64,000 bases of DNA from Eubacteriales bacterium mix99 (GCA_038396605.1 CP121690.1:1644500-1708499); one strand, 5' to 3'; counted from the stretch's first letter, positions 45,876 through 54,914 are shown. Notes: a model not told the origin generated them from the letters alone. Made by a program: numbers and translations.

Positions 45876-45903
45876 AAGAGGACGCTGCGGCGTCCTCTTT
45901 TCT
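45876..45903 (+). terminator. Rho-independent terminator
   Basis: AAGAGGACGC pairs with GCGTCCTCTT around TGCG, followed by TTTTC. It ends the isomerase transcript. Confidence 0.88.
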
Positions 45904-45986
45904 TGCATGATAAGATCTATGGGAGTGCTGCTGCCCGTGTTGTTTTTGACTGTCGGAGGAAGGAAGGATGCAGAAACTCATTGATA

Positions 45987-46037
45987 TTGACAGAAAAATG
46001 AGCGCATGGTATCATATGTTTAAACATTTGAACATAT
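45987..46037 (+). promoter_or_regulatory. Promoter plus palindromic operator before the cupin/ROK operon
   Basis: TTGACA (45987-45992), 17 bp, TATCAT (46010-46015). ATATGTT (46014-46020) and AACATAT (46031-46037) form an inverted repeat that begins in the -10, and the inner ATGTTTAAACAT is itself a perfect palindrome. The GntR regulator encoded in this operon is the likely ligand, giving autoregulation. Confidence 0.6.
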
Positions 46038-46074
46038 TCCGGGGCGATTAAAGAACAGGAATGAGGGAAGAGTG

Positions 46075-46644
46075 ATGATCGTGGAAAAGTCTTTGGAGAC
46101 GAGGGTTAATTTACAGGATGGTATTCTGTCAGGGCCTTTTGTATCCGAAAGTATCCGCACCCTGGGGCAGCTGAAAGGTTTTTTTGGGGATGAACATGCC
46201 CGGATGCGAATGCCACAGGACACGGTGGTGTACAAGGTCCAGGTGCATGCAAAGGAAAAGGAAGGTGTAAGCGGAGGGCTATTTTTCGGAACAAGTTTTC
46301 TATATCCCGGGCTGGTGGGAGATGAGTATTTTATGACGAAAGGGCATTTTCATGCCAGGCTATTCTGTGCTGAATACTACTGGTGCATTCAGGGAAACGG
46401 GGTTTTATTGCTCATGGATACAGATGCCAATTGGCATTGGGAAAGAATGTATCCGGGTAGCCTGCATTATATTCCCGGAAATGTTGGCCACAGGTTAATC
46501 AATGTGGGGGATTCCATACTTTCCGTAGGTGCTTGTTGGCCTTCAGATGCAGGGCATGATTATCGGTCAATTGTGGAGAGAGGCTTTCCTGTGCGTGTGA
46601 AAAAAGCAGATGGGAAACCGGCTTTTACAGGAAGTGAAGCATGA
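46075..46644 (+). CDS. Cupin-type glucose-6-phosphate isomerase homologue (first)
   Basis: 189 residues. The metal-binding cupin motif of archaeal-type phosphoglucose isomerase is present: MTKGHFHARLFCAEYYWCIQ (two histidines and a glutamate) with the final histidine in IPGNVGHRLINV. LYPGLVGDEYFMTKGH is the typical lead-in. Such enzymes convert aldose and ketose 6-phosphates. ATG 46075 is preferred over GTG 46072 for spacing to GAGGGAAG. It overlaps the next gene by ATGA. A second, different cupin isomerase closes the same operon. Confidence 0.82.
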   Translation: MIVEKSLETRVNLQDGILSGPFVSESIRTLGQLKGFFGDEHARMRMPQDTVVYKVQVHAKEKEGVSGGLFFGTSFLYPGLVGDEYFMTKGHFHARLFCAEYYWCIQGNGVLLLMDTDANWHWERMYPGSLHYIPGNVGHRLINVGDSILSVGACWPSDAGHDYRSIVERGFPVRVKKADGKPAFTGSEA

Positions 46645-47378
46645 AAAACAGTGTTGACTACAATTCGCCTGTTCCGCTGTATATGCAAATCGAGAAGTAT
46701 CTGCGTGAACTGGTACAACAAAAAGAATATTTGGAAGGAAAGGCTCTTCCAGGCGAGATGGAGCTGTCGCGGAAGTTCGGAGTCAGTCGAAATACATTTC
46801 GTATGGCAATGGATAGACTTGTGCGGGATGGACTGGTGTTGAGAAAGCCGGGTATCGGTTCTTTTGTTAACAGAGAGCCTATTAATACAGCATTATCCAA
46901 ATGGGACAGTTTTTCCGATGAAATGGATGCAAAGGGAATTGCTTTTACTTCTCTGTCCCAAAAAGTGACCTGGAAGGAGCCTGAGAATGAAACAGTCATT
47001 GCCATGGGAATCAACACAGGGGAACACATTTGCTGTCTGGAGCGGCTGAAAGGGATCGGAAGGCAGCCGGTGGTATTGTTCCTCAGTTATTTTCATCCCC
47101 GCGTGGGCATATGCAAGGATGAAGCCTTCAATGGAAAGTTATATCGTATCCTGGAAGATAAATATCACCAGGTTCCTACTGTTTCCAACGAAGAGATCAG
47201 CGCCATAAAATGCAATGCTTACTTTGCGAAAAAGCTTTCCCAATCTATGGACATGCCGATTTTGTGCCGAAAGCGGGAAGTTTTGAATGCAGCAGGCAAG
47301 TTGCTGGAGTTATGTTATGCCTATTATCGTTCGGATAAATTTGTCTATTCCATTCAGATCAGAAAAGAGGAAAAGTAG
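46641..47378 (+). CDS. GntR-family regulator (HutC/UTRA type)
   Basis: 245 residues. The N-terminal winged helix is at about 8-70 (PLYMQIEKYLRELVQQKEYL, MELSRKFGVSRNTFRMAMDR, LVLRKPGIGSFVN), and the C-terminal UTRA ligand domain ends in LLELCYAYYRSDKFVYSIQI. UTRA domains sense sugar phosphates and similar metabolites. It overlaps the cupin gene upstream by 4 bp and abuts the ROK gene with no gap. It is therefore a local regulator of a sugar operon, most likely binding the palindrome at 46014-46037. Confidence 0.92.
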   Translation: MKNSVDYNSPVPLYMQIEKYLRELVQQKEYLEGKALPGEMELSRKFGVSRNTFRMAMDRLVRDGLVLRKPGIGSFVNREPINTALSKWDSFSDEMDAKGIAFTSLSQKVTWKEPENETVIAMGINTGEHICCLERLKGIGRQPVVLFLSYFHPRVGICKDEAFNGKLYRILEDKYHQVPTVSNEEISAIKCNAYFAKKLSQSMDMPILCRKREVLNAAGKLLELCYAYYRSDKFVYSIQIRKEEK

Positions 47379-48344
47379 TTGAAGTCTGTTTCAATCGATT
47401 TGGGAGGTACAACTATCAAACTGGCGGTTGTCAAAGATGGCAGTGTCTTGACACAGAGCCACATACCTGCTCTTTCCGGAGAAGGGCTCAAGGAGCGGCT
47501 TCCTGATCTGGAAAAGAGGATCAGGGAAATGGTGGACTTACGTACGATCGATGGTATGGGAATTGCCTTCCCGGGCATTGTGGATCCAACAGGGAAACGG
47601 ATCCTATCCGTGAATGGAAAATATACCGATGCCATGAAGATGGATCTGGATGCCTGGTGCCAAAAGACCTTTGGACTTGAAATGATTTTGGAGAATGATG
47701 CCAATGCGGCTCTGGCAGGAGAATTGTCCTATGGCGCCGGAAGGGGCTATGGCGACGCTGTCATTATGATTCTCGGAACAGGTGTTGGGACTGCGGCAGC
47801 GATGGGAGGGCATTTGCTGCGAAGCAAACATCATCAGGCAGGATGTCTGGGCGGACATATAGCTGTGGAAGTGGATGGAAGGCCATGTACCTGTGGGAGC
47901 AGAGGATGTCTGGAGGCCAATGCAAGTACCTGGGCCCTTCCTCTTCTTGCCAGGGAGGATCCGGGCTTTGCGGAAAGTGGTTTGAGCAGGGAAAGTACCA
48001 TTGATTATCTGGCTTTGGAGACTTGGTATAAGCGAGGTGATCCGCTGGCTATTCGGCTTTTTAATCACAGTGTAAAGTGTTGGAGTACAGGAATCATCAA
48101 TCTGATCCATGCGTATGATCCAGAACTGGTGATTTTAAGTGGTGGGGTGATAAAGTTTAAGGAACTTTATGAACCGATCGTTCGCCGGGTCAGGAAATAT
48201 GCATGGACTCCATGGGGAGAACCGGAATTTCGTATTGCAAAAGATCCGGAACAATCCGTGGTACTGGGTGTTCATGGACTCCTGCTTCAGTTTTTACGGT
48301 CCGGTATGGAAATAAACAAGGAAGAGATGAAAGGAGATATATGA
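47379..48344 (+). CDS. ROK-family sugar kinase (zinc-motif type)
   Basis: 321 residues. Phosphate loop DLGGTTIKLAVVKDG, catalytic region ILENDANAALAGE, and the full zinc motif CTCGSRGCLEA, unlike the ROK protein at 2232. There is no DNA-binding domain, so it is a kinase. The start is TTG 47379, directly after the GntR stop, with AAGAGG eight bases upstream. It would phosphorylate an aldose or N-acetyl sugar that one of the flanking cupin isomerases then converts. Confidence 0.9.
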   Translation: MKSVSIDLGGTTIKLAVVKDGSVLTQSHIPALSGEGLKERLPDLEKRIREMVDLRTIDGMGIAFPGIVDPTGKRILSVNGKYTDAMKMDLDAWCQKTFGLEMILENDANAALAGELSYGAGRGYGDAVIMILGTGVGTAAAMGGHLLRSKHHQAGCLGGHIAVEVDGRPCTCGSRGCLEANASTWALPLLAREDPGFAESGLSRESTIDYLALETWYKRGDPLAIRLFNHSVKCWSTGIINLIHAYDPELVILSGGVIKFKELYEPIVRRVRKYAWTPWGEPEFRIAKDPEQSVVLGVHGLLLQFLRSGMEINKEEMKGDI

Positions 48345-49135
48345 TGATATCCGGTAAGATATTTTATCCGGGAATCGATATTTGTCCCATGGAAGATCCA
48401 GTGGGTTTTCGTTACGGTCCGGACTGCTTTGGCCCTTTACCGGAAATCCGGAAGCTGGACAGTATCCGGGCCAGTCTTTTGGATCCGGATTGTGACGGCC
48501 CGGAGGATGTTTATGCCATTGCCATGGATGTGGGGAAAAAAGGCCATGAGACCCTACTTCGAGAGCAAATGCTGCTGTTCGGCGTGGTGACTTATGCCAG
48601 GGGGAGGTTGGGCAGCGAACCAATCCGAAGCCAGGGACATATTCATAGGATAAGTGCGCACTGCGGCTGGTCCACACCGGAAATCTATGAGATATGGAAG
48701 GGAAGCGCTGTCATTCTGATGCAGGAATCTGCACATGACGATCCGGGCTGCTGCTTTGCGGTCTATGCGTCTCCCGGTGACATTGTGGTGGTGCCTCCCT
48801 ATTGGGCTCATGCCACCGTCAGTGCGGATCCCAATGAGCCCCTCACCTTCGGCGCATGGTGTGACAGAGATTATGGATTTGAATATGAAGAAGTACGTGC
48901 ACATGGCGGCCTTGCTTATTTTCCACTGATTGGGACGGACGGGAAACTGGATTGGCAGCGGAATACCTGTTATATGGATTCTGAGCTCATTCAAAAGGCT
49001 CCTGGAAACTATGGTAATCTGGGGATCAGGAATGGAATACCGATCTATACGCAGTTTGAACAAAGTTCAGATACGTTTCTGTTTGTATCCCACCCGGCAG
49101 GAAAAAAAGAAGTGTGGGATCATTTTATTCCCTGA
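48341..49135 (+). CDS. Cupin-type glucose-6-phosphate isomerase homologue (second, larger)
   Basis: 264 residues from ATG 48341 (ATG 48344 also possible), with AAAGGAG just upstream; the start overlaps the ROK stop. Cupin ligands lie in SQGHIHRISAHCGWSTPEIY (two histidines, one glutamate) and VPPYWAHATVSA. The N-terminus GIDICPMEDPVGFRYGPDCF and the longer C-terminus differ from the first cupin enzyme, so the pair is not a recent duplication. Either they act on different sugar phosphates in one pathway, or one has a new reaction. Confidence 0.75.
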   Translation: MMISGKIFYPGIDICPMEDPVGFRYGPDCFGPLPEIRKLDSIRASLLDPDCDGPEDVYAIAMDVGKKGHETLLREQMLLFGVVTYARGRLGSEPIRSQGHIHRISAHCGWSTPEIYEIWKGSAVILMQESAHDDPGCCFAVYASPGDIVVVPPYWAHATVSADPNEPLTFGAWCDRDYGFEYEEVRAHGGLAYFPLIGTDGKLDWQRNTCYMDSELIQKAPGNYGNLGIRNGIPIYTQFEQSSDTFLFVSHPAGKKEVWDHFIP

Positions 49136-49296
49136 AAGAGCCACATCCATTATTCTGAGTCGGTAGTGATACTATTTTTTGCTATGCACAGCTCTAGAGG
49201 GAATCATTTTCTTACATAAACTGAAATCCCCTTTATTAGGCCGAACTGTAGAATCTTGTAATATGGGCTGGAAAATCGATGGCATATCCACAAAAA

Positions 49297-49343
49297 CAAT
49301 GCAATACCGCAGCTAGTTGAGCTTTGGTATTGCATTGCTTTTC
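49297..49343. terminator. Bidirectional terminator between convergent genes
   Basis: CAATGCAATACC (49297-49308) pairs with GGTATTGCATTG (49326-49337). A CTTTTC run follows on the plus strand, and an A-run before the stem gives a T-run on the minus strand. It separates the cupin operon from the convergent isomerase. Confidence 0.8.
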
Positions 49344-49370
49344 TATATTACCATAAATTAGTTCGCTGGC

Positions 49371-51122
49371 TTACCTCACATATGCCTTTATGGTCATCAG
49401 CTTTTGCCCCTGCGACCGGGATGTCGGCCGGATGATATATTTATCAACGGAGGCGGGAACGATAAACGTTTCTGCATAATGAACAGGGAAGGGTTCGAAC
49501 CGGTCATCCGGGCTGATGATTTCCGCTTCTTCCCCTGCAACCAGGTTGAAAACGCATACACTTCCATTGGAGAAATGGGGGACCGGCTTTGTAAAGGTAT
49601 GACGTCTCGTCTCAATAAATTCCCTTTCGTGAAGCCCGGTTTGTTCCTCCCGGATTCCGGGCTCGGAGGAAAGCTCGCGGTCACGGTTCACCAAGTTGTC
49701 CGAGACCCACTTGGTCGTCCTGTCCCAACAAATCACCTGTTCTCCATGCTCAATGTGGATGGGTCGCGGCAGGCCGTCCAATCCCACGCGCCCCCAATCC
49801 CAGAGTTTAAAGGTAAAGATGTAAGGGGTGGCGCTGATTTCCAGAACCATGGTGTTTTTCCCGGAGCAGTGGATGGTACCTGCAGGAATCAGAATATGAT
49901 CATGCTTTTTGACCGGTATTTTATTTACATATTTCTCTGCATCAAAAACAAGCTCTCCCCTGGAAGCCTGTTTTAATTCCCTGATCATCTTCCTGGAATC
50001 AATGTTGTCTTTCAGCCCCAGATACACATAAGTATCTTCATTTTCCGCACAGTCCAGGATATAATAGCTTTCGTCCTGGGTGTAATGCATCCCGAAGGCC
50101 TGCTGAATGTATTCGGTCAGCGGATGTACCTGAAGGGAGAGATTCCCGCCGCCCATGGTATCCAGTAAGTCGAACCGGATGGGGAACTCATCTCCAAAGC
50201 GGGCATGGACTCTCTCTCCCAGGAGAGTGCGGGGCTGATAGTATACAACATCGACAGCAGGGATTTCCACCCGGACTTTTCCAAATCGAATATAAAGGCT
50301 GTTTTCCTCTGGCACGCCGTCAAAACTCCACGCAAAATTGGCCTTGCTCCGGTCCAGGCCACAGACTTCTTTCATCCACTGCCCGCCCCATACACCGGGG
50401 TCAAAGTAGGGAACCAGACGGAAAGGCTGATGGGCCAGAACTTTCAGGGCATGCACAAAGGCTTCCCCTGTTATCATTCTGGGATGGTCCGCTTCATTGG
50501 TATCCAGTACATAATCGAACCGATCGAACAATTTCTTCTTATGACGGTCCGCCAGTCTCCAATCGACGAAATATCCGCGCTTAAACTTTGCCAGCTGCGG
50601 ATCCTCTGAATTTCTGCCGTTGTAGTTCGGCATCCCTTTTTTATATCGTTTCTGAATTTCCCAGCGTGCCAGATCACAGTAGATGAATAGATCGCCAAAG
50701 GTGATCAGGGATGCACCGACACCGTAAACCAGGATAATTCCGCTTTCGATTCTGTCGATGATACTCCTTAGTTTCAGAACTTTTTCCCGGATAAAGAAAT
50801 CTGACAGTTTTTTGGTCGTAAGGGCTCCAAAAACCCTGTCATCTGTCAGGTTATCCTGGATCATGGATTCGTAGGTGTCGGTATCATAGATGCACAGATC
50901 AGCCGGAAAGCTTTGCTGATAGTGTAAACCGGACAGTCCGCGAAGCACTTCCTTTTCATCTACTCCGGGGTAGAAGTCCAGGACAACAACGGCACGTTTC
51001 CTGCTGCCGATCCTTCTTTTCAATTCCGCTGCAATGGAGGAATAGCCGGAAAAAGCATGGCTGTCATAGCCTGTAATCTTTGTCTCTGGAAATTTGTCAT
51101 AATGATAAGGGAATTCATGCAT
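49371..51122 (-). CDS. Class I mannose-6-phosphate isomerase-like protein with extra N-terminal domain
   Basis: 583 residues, nearly twice the size of bacterial ManA. The C-terminal part (about 230-583) is a ManA-type double cupin, with the metal-ligand regions LSLQVHPLTEYI, QDESYYILD and ILIPAGTIHCSG, then the WDWGR and GLPRPIHI segments. The first 220 residues form an alpha/beta domain with RKRAVVVLDFYPGVDEKEVL, which resembles a nucleoside/uridine-kinase-like fold with a degenerate P-loop. I infer a kinase-derived regulatory or catalytic domain. AGGAGGTAAG precedes ATG 51122, and a consensus promoter lies at 51153-51181 on the minus strand. It is divergent from a sugar-regulator cluster. 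Confidence 0.8.
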   Translation of the reverse strand: MHEFPYHYDKFPETKITGYDSHAFSGYSSIAAELKRRIGSRKRAVVVLDFYPGVDEKEVLRGLSGLHYQQSFPADLCIYDTDTYESMIQDNLTDDRVFGALTTKKLSDFFIREKVLKLRSIIDRIESGIILVYGVGASLITFGDLFIYCDLARWEIQKRYKKGMPNYNGRNSEDPQLAKFKRGYFVDWRLADRHKKKLFDRFDYVLDTNEADHPRMITGEAFVHALKVLAHQPFRLVPYFDPGVWGGQWMKEVCGLDRSKANFAWSFDGVPEENSLYIRFGKVRVEIPAVDVVYYQPRTLLGERVHARFGDEFPIRFDLLDTMGGGNLSLQVHPLTEYIQQAFGMHYTQDESYYILDCAENEDTYVYLGLKDNIDSRKMIRELKQASRGELVFDAEKYVNKIPVKKHDHILIPAGTIHCSGKNTMVLEISATPYIFTFKLWDWGRVGLDGLPRPIHIEHGEQVICWDRTTKWVSDNLVNRDRELSSEPGIREEQTGLHEREFIETRRHTFTKPVPHFSNGSVCVFNLVAGEEAEIISPDDRFEPFPVHYAETFIVPASVDKYIIRPTSRSQGQKLMTIKAYVR

Positions 51123-51152
51123 GTACTTACCTCCTGATGATTTCTAAGTTGA

Positions 51153-51239
51153 ATTATAGCATATGTTATTACATTATTCAATAAAGTGTGCATATATTTT
51201 GTGCATGTATTTACATTTTACATGGATTTATAGTATAAT
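51153..51239. promoter_or_regulatory. Divergent promoter pair (copy A)
   Basis: Minus strand: TTGAAT, 17 bp, TATAAT (51181 to 51153) for the isomerase gene. Plus strand: TTTACA (51210-51215), 18 bp, TATAAT (51234-51239). Between them lies ATGTTATTACAT (51162-51173), the part best conserved with copy B at 51707-51870, and so the likely regulator site. Confidence 0.65.
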
Positions 51240-51258
51240 AAGATATCGGAAAGTTGCA

Positions 51259-51534
51259 ATGCCACGTCCCATATTGTGTTTCAAACGATGTACAAGGGGG
51301 CTTTTTAATGGAAAGATTACGATAGAGCTGACTTTAAAATCAAAGGGGGAATATGAACTGGCCTTTGTCCGGGAAAAAGCCAACCAGTCGCCAGTTGATA
51401 TTATCCTGAATTGGAAAGGAGCAGTTACAGAATCGGATGTAAAACTCGAACAGATAGGGGGAAACAGATGGCGCTTACCTGCAGGATGCTCAAAATACAG
51501 GATGAAATTAACAAAAGCATCTTCTTTACAATAA
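51259..51534 (+). pseudogene. Short ORF downstream of promoter copy A, probable gene remnant
   Basis: 91 residues, MPRPILCFKRCTRGLFNGKI through ELTLKSKGEYELAFVREKAN to a C-terminal beta-rich part ending WRLPAGCSKYRMKLTKASSL. No ribosome binding site precedes ATG 51259. The only good one (AAGGGGG at 51294) would start an ATG that stops after five codons, so the gene looks broken. The sequence resembles the last beta-sandwich of a glycosidase, but I cannot name it. Confidence 0.35.
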
Positions 51535-51706
51535 TAGAAGTATTATCTGTGATCTCGAAGGATTGTTTGGGAAAGTGAAAATGTTTCCTGGAATATGATG
51601 CTATTTCCAAGCTGGCAGCGTAAGGGGCGGTATTGAGGTCAATACTGCTCTGCTGCCCACTTCCATGCTTAAGACTGCGTAGCCAATTACATCGGATAAC
51701 CGGGAT

Positions 51707-51870
51707 TTTTGTCATAATGGTAAGGAATGCGTATATGTACTTACCTCCTAATGATTCCTAAGCTGGATTATAGAATATGTTATTACATTTATGGATAAAA
51801 TGGTGCTAATATTTTCTGCATGTGTTTACATTTTACAGATGCTCATAGTATAATAAGGTATCAGGAAGGC
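51707..51870. repeat. Divergent promoter region, copy B (duplicate of 51093-51252)
   Basis: About 160 bp repeat copy A with substitutions: TTTGTCATAATG at the left, ACTTACCTCCT (a minus-strand ribosome binding site), TATGTTATTACATT, and TTTACA-N18-TATAAT (51825-51854) on the plus strand. On the minus strand the start of the isomerase gene is still legible (IRIPYHYDKNPGYP against MHEFPYHYDKFPETK), but the start codon is lost and a stop follows. The plus-strand promoter drives the GntR gene at 51942. Confidence 0.75.
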
Positions 51871-51941
51871 CGGCATAGGAAAAGCATCCATTTAATCAGA
51901 TCATGCTGGTCAGATAAAAAGGCTTATTTGGAGGAGCAAAA

Positions 51942-52658
51942 ATGCCGCTGTATGATCAGATTATTGACGCAATCATGAAAGCCATTGAGACGAACAGATT
52001 GCAAGAAGGCGATAAGTTGCCTACGGAAATGGAGCTGAGCAAAGAGTTTGGTGTCAGCCGCCCCACGGTTCGAAATGCTTTGCTGCGGCTTGCAAATCAG
52101 GGATATCTGGTTCGGGTGAGAGGCAATGGAACTTTTGTGACAAAGCCGAAGCTGGAGCAGGAATCCGTCCAATTTATAGAAAGTTATAATCAGGAGATGA
52201 AAGCCAAGGGGCTTGTACCCAAAACCCAGGTGTTGGAGTTTCGTGTCATCCCATGTGACGACAGGATCGCATCCAAACTGGATATCCGACCGGATGACAA
52301 GGTAATCAGGCTGACGCGTTTGCGCTATGCCACGCCCTATTATGAGGAACAGCCGGTGCTGCTGACTACCGTATATCTGCCCTACAATGAGGCGTCGGCT
52401 ATATTGTCCTGCGATCTGGAAAACACATCTTTATATGAAACATTGGAAAGGCAGGGCATCACCATATGCAAGGCAGAACGGGAGCTGGAAATCAAATTGG
52501 TATATGGAAAAGCTGCAAAGCTTCTGGAGGTTCCAAAAGGCTCTCCGGCACACTTTATTTCATCGGTAGGATATGATCAAAGTGGCAAACCTATGGAATA
52601 CTCGGAAAGCTTCTATCCGGCAGGACGGAATAAGTTCATTATTCGAATCAATCGTTGA
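51942..52658 (+). CDS. GntR-family regulator (HutC/UTRA type, second)
   Basis: 238 residues. The N-terminal winged helix (MPLYDQIIDAIMKAIETNRL, MELSKEFGVSRPTVRNALLR, GYLVRVRGNGTFV) precedes a UTRA domain ending SESFYPAGRNKFIIRINR. TTGGAGGAGC precedes ATG 51942. The promoter at 51825-51854 lies just upstream, and a GH2 glycosidase follows after 72 bp. The regulator probably binds the ATGTTATTACAT-type sites present in both promoter copies and so links the glycosidase with the mannose-6-phosphate isomerase. Confidence 0.92.
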   Translation: MPLYDQIIDAIMKAIETNRLQEGDKLPTEMELSKEFGVSRPTVRNALLRLANQGYLVRVRGNGTFVTKPKLEQESVQFIESYNQEMKAKGLVPKTQVLEFRVIPCDDRIASKLDIRPDDKVIRLTRLRYATPYYEEQPVLLTTVYLPYNEASAILSCDLENTSLYETLERQGITICKAERELEIKLVYGKAAKLLEVPKGSPAHFISSVGYDQSGKPMEYSESFYPAGRNKFIIRINR

Positions 52659-52730
52659 ATCCAATCCTGTAGGTATGACTAAGCCATTTGGAAAGAAGAT
52701 TATATACCTTAATTAAAGGAGGACTTAAAG

Positions 52731-54914
52731 ATGTGCATGCATCTCACAATCAACCTTCCGGACAACCTTACGGAACGGAAAACCATTTGCCTTAACGGAA
52801 CATGGGAAATTTTAGGAGCAGATCCTGCTATGTCTATCGATTCCTTGCCCGATCACTTTTCCAATACCATTCCTGTTCCCGGCCTTTGGGATCTGGCAGA
52901 GGAGCCGATTACTGAAAAAGCTGCATGGTACAAAAAGGCCTTTTTTCTTGAGGGGAAAATCCCTGAATCAGTTATTCTAAAAATTGGAAAAGCCTTTTGG
53001 GGGAAATATATCTATCTGAACGGCACCCATGTTTGTGATCATCATCCCAATTTTACTCCCGCCTATGTGGACATTACTCCTTTCCTTCACACAGGCTCAA
53101 ACGTGCTGTTGATTAAGATAGGTGCGATGGGAACGCAGGATCGTGCCCTGGGACATCCGGTAGGATATGATAAGGAGAAGTTTGAATACATCCCTGGTAT
53201 TTATGACGATGTTAGTTTATTTTTCGCAAACAACCCAATCGTTCGTTATATTCAGACCTCTCCCCAATTGAAGGACAGCGCTGTTCTTGTACGTCTTACC
53301 TTAGCGAACAATTTGCCCCGGGGCATCATGACTAAGGTGAGTTTGGAAGTTCATGAACATGTCGGTAAAAGTATGGTGGCAGAAAAAGAAACAGAGATAT
53401 GCGTACCTGCCCTGGGAGCGAAGATAGTCACCGAAAAAATAACGTTATCGCATCCAATGCTTTGGAGTCCGGAAAACCCATTTTTATACGACATTACTGC
53501 CAAAACACAAGGAGATTCTTTAACCGAGCGTTTTGGAATGCGCACCTTTGATTTCAATCCCGAAACCAAGCTTCCGATGCTCAACGGGCAACCATATTAT
53601 CTGCGGGGTAACAACATCACCATGTACCGCTTCTTCGAGGACCCGGATCGCGGTACACTCCCCTGGAATCGGGATTGGGCAGAGAAGGTTTTGCGTAGTT
53701 ATAAGGAGCTCAACATGAATAGCATTCGTTATTGTATTGGTTTCCCTCCCGAGCTTTGGTACGAGCTGGCGGATGAACTTGGCTTTCTGATCGACGATGA
53801 ATATCCAATCTGGTTGGAAATCCAGAAAGTATATACAGATTCATGGCGCACTTCTGCAGAACAGTTGGAAATTCCATATACGGCCGACAGTTTGTATTGG
53901 AAGGATATTGAGGCGCTCGATGGGAAATACCCCGTATGGGGTGATACTCTGCCACCCATCGAAGAAATGATCATTCCCGAGTTGATCGATTGGATCAATG
54001 AACGTGCCAATCATCCCTGCGTTGTGATCTGGGACATTCAGAATGAAACCACGACGTTTCTGACTGAAATCATGATTAAAAAGGTGCGGGAATCTGGCGT
54101 GGATCTTTCAAACCGGCCTTGGGACAACGGCTGGGCGCCTCCTGCCGCCGCGAGTGACCCGATTGAATGTCATCCGTATCTTTTCAGCGACTATCGCTTT
54201 AAAATGATAGAAATGAATCAAATTGACAAAGATCCGGCGCTCCGATCTCCGTATTTCTATAATTACAGCCGCTCTTCCGATTTGCGGCTGTTGCCGTCCA
54301 ATCCGCGTATCATCAATGAATATTGTTGGCTCTGGATGAACCGCGATGCAACTCCTACAGCTTTGACAAAAAAACTTTACGAGACAAGATTGCCAGGTGC
54401 ATCTCCTGATGGGCGGCGTCACTTTTATGCCCATACCGTCGGTAAGTTGACCGAGTTTTGGCGCAGCGGGCGCAAGGCGGCTGGTGTCCTGTATTTTTGT
54501 GGCTTAACCTACTGCAAAAAGGAAGGCTTTACCTGTGATGCGTTTCTCCCCGATATTGCCCATCCTGCCTACGATCCGCTTTTCCGTAAAAGAGTAGCAG
54601 ACGCAATGGCTCCCATCGGTATATGCATTGAGGATTGGGCTGAGGTTCATACACCTGGCGGAAAGGACTTTCGTGTCTCCATGTATAACGATCAGGCCGA
54701 TGATTGGGAGGGTATTGTCCGGTTTTCGCTATATAGAGAAAACAACGAGCTAAGCTGTTCCGAAAAAAGTTATATGGTTGAAAAGTTTGGACGCTGCGAG
54801 AAAACTTTTTCGGTTTCCATTCCCCCGGAGGAGGGGAACTACCGACTGGTTGCCTCCTATACGGATGCTTCTGGTGAGGAAATAAGCAGCATCCGGGAGT
54901 TTGTTTCCGCGTGA
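52731..54914 (+). CDS. GH2-family glycosidase (beta-galactosidase/mannosidase/glucuronidase type)
   Basis: 727 residues. Domain order is the GH2 sugar-binding domain (about 10-190, NGTWEILGADP, VPGLWDLAE, AWYKKAFFL), an immunoglobulin-like domain (about 190-290) and a TIM barrel (about 290-600). The acid/base is E439 in IQNETTTF, and a likely nucleophile is E530 in IINEYCWLW. There is no signal peptide. AAAGGAGGAC precedes ATG 52731. Substrate cannot be set by eye; the neighbouring mannose-6-phosphate isomerase makes a beta-mannoside possible. Base composition is slightly different from its neighbours, with more mixed codon use. Confidence 0.87.
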   Translation: MCMHLTINLPDNLTERKTICLNGTWEILGADPAMSIDSLPDHFSNTIPVPGLWDLAEEPITEKAAWYKKAFFLEGKIPESVILKIGKAFWGKYIYLNGTHVCDHHPNFTPAYVDITPFLHTGSNVLLIKIGAMGTQDRALGHPVGYDKEKFEYIPGIYDDVSLFFANNPIVRYIQTSPQLKDSAVLVRLTLANNLPRGIMTKVSLEVHEHVGKSMVAEKETEICVPALGAKIVTEKITLSHPMLWSPENPFLYDITAKTQGDSLTERFGMRTFDFNPETKLPMLNGQPYYLRGNNITMYRFFEDPDRGTLPWNRDWAEKVLRSYKELNMNSIRYCIGFPPELWYELADELGFLIDDEYPIWLEIQKVYTDSWRTSAEQLEIPYTADSLYWKDIEALDGKYPVWGDTLPPIEEMIIPELIDWINERANHPCVVIWDIQNETTTFLTEIMIKKVRESGVDLSNRPWDNGWAPPAAASDPIECHPYLFSDYRFKMIEMNQIDKDPALRSPYFYNYSRSSDLRLLPSNPRIINEYCWLWMNRDATPTALTKKLYETRLPGASPDGRRHFYAHTVGKLTEFWRSGRKAAGVLYFCGLTYCKKEGFTCDAFLPDIAHPAYDPLFRKRVADAMAPIGICIEDWAEVHTPGGKDFRVSMYNDQADDWEGIVRFSLYRENNELSCSEKSYMVEKFGRCEKTFSVSIPPEEGNYRLVASYTDASGEEISSIREFVSA

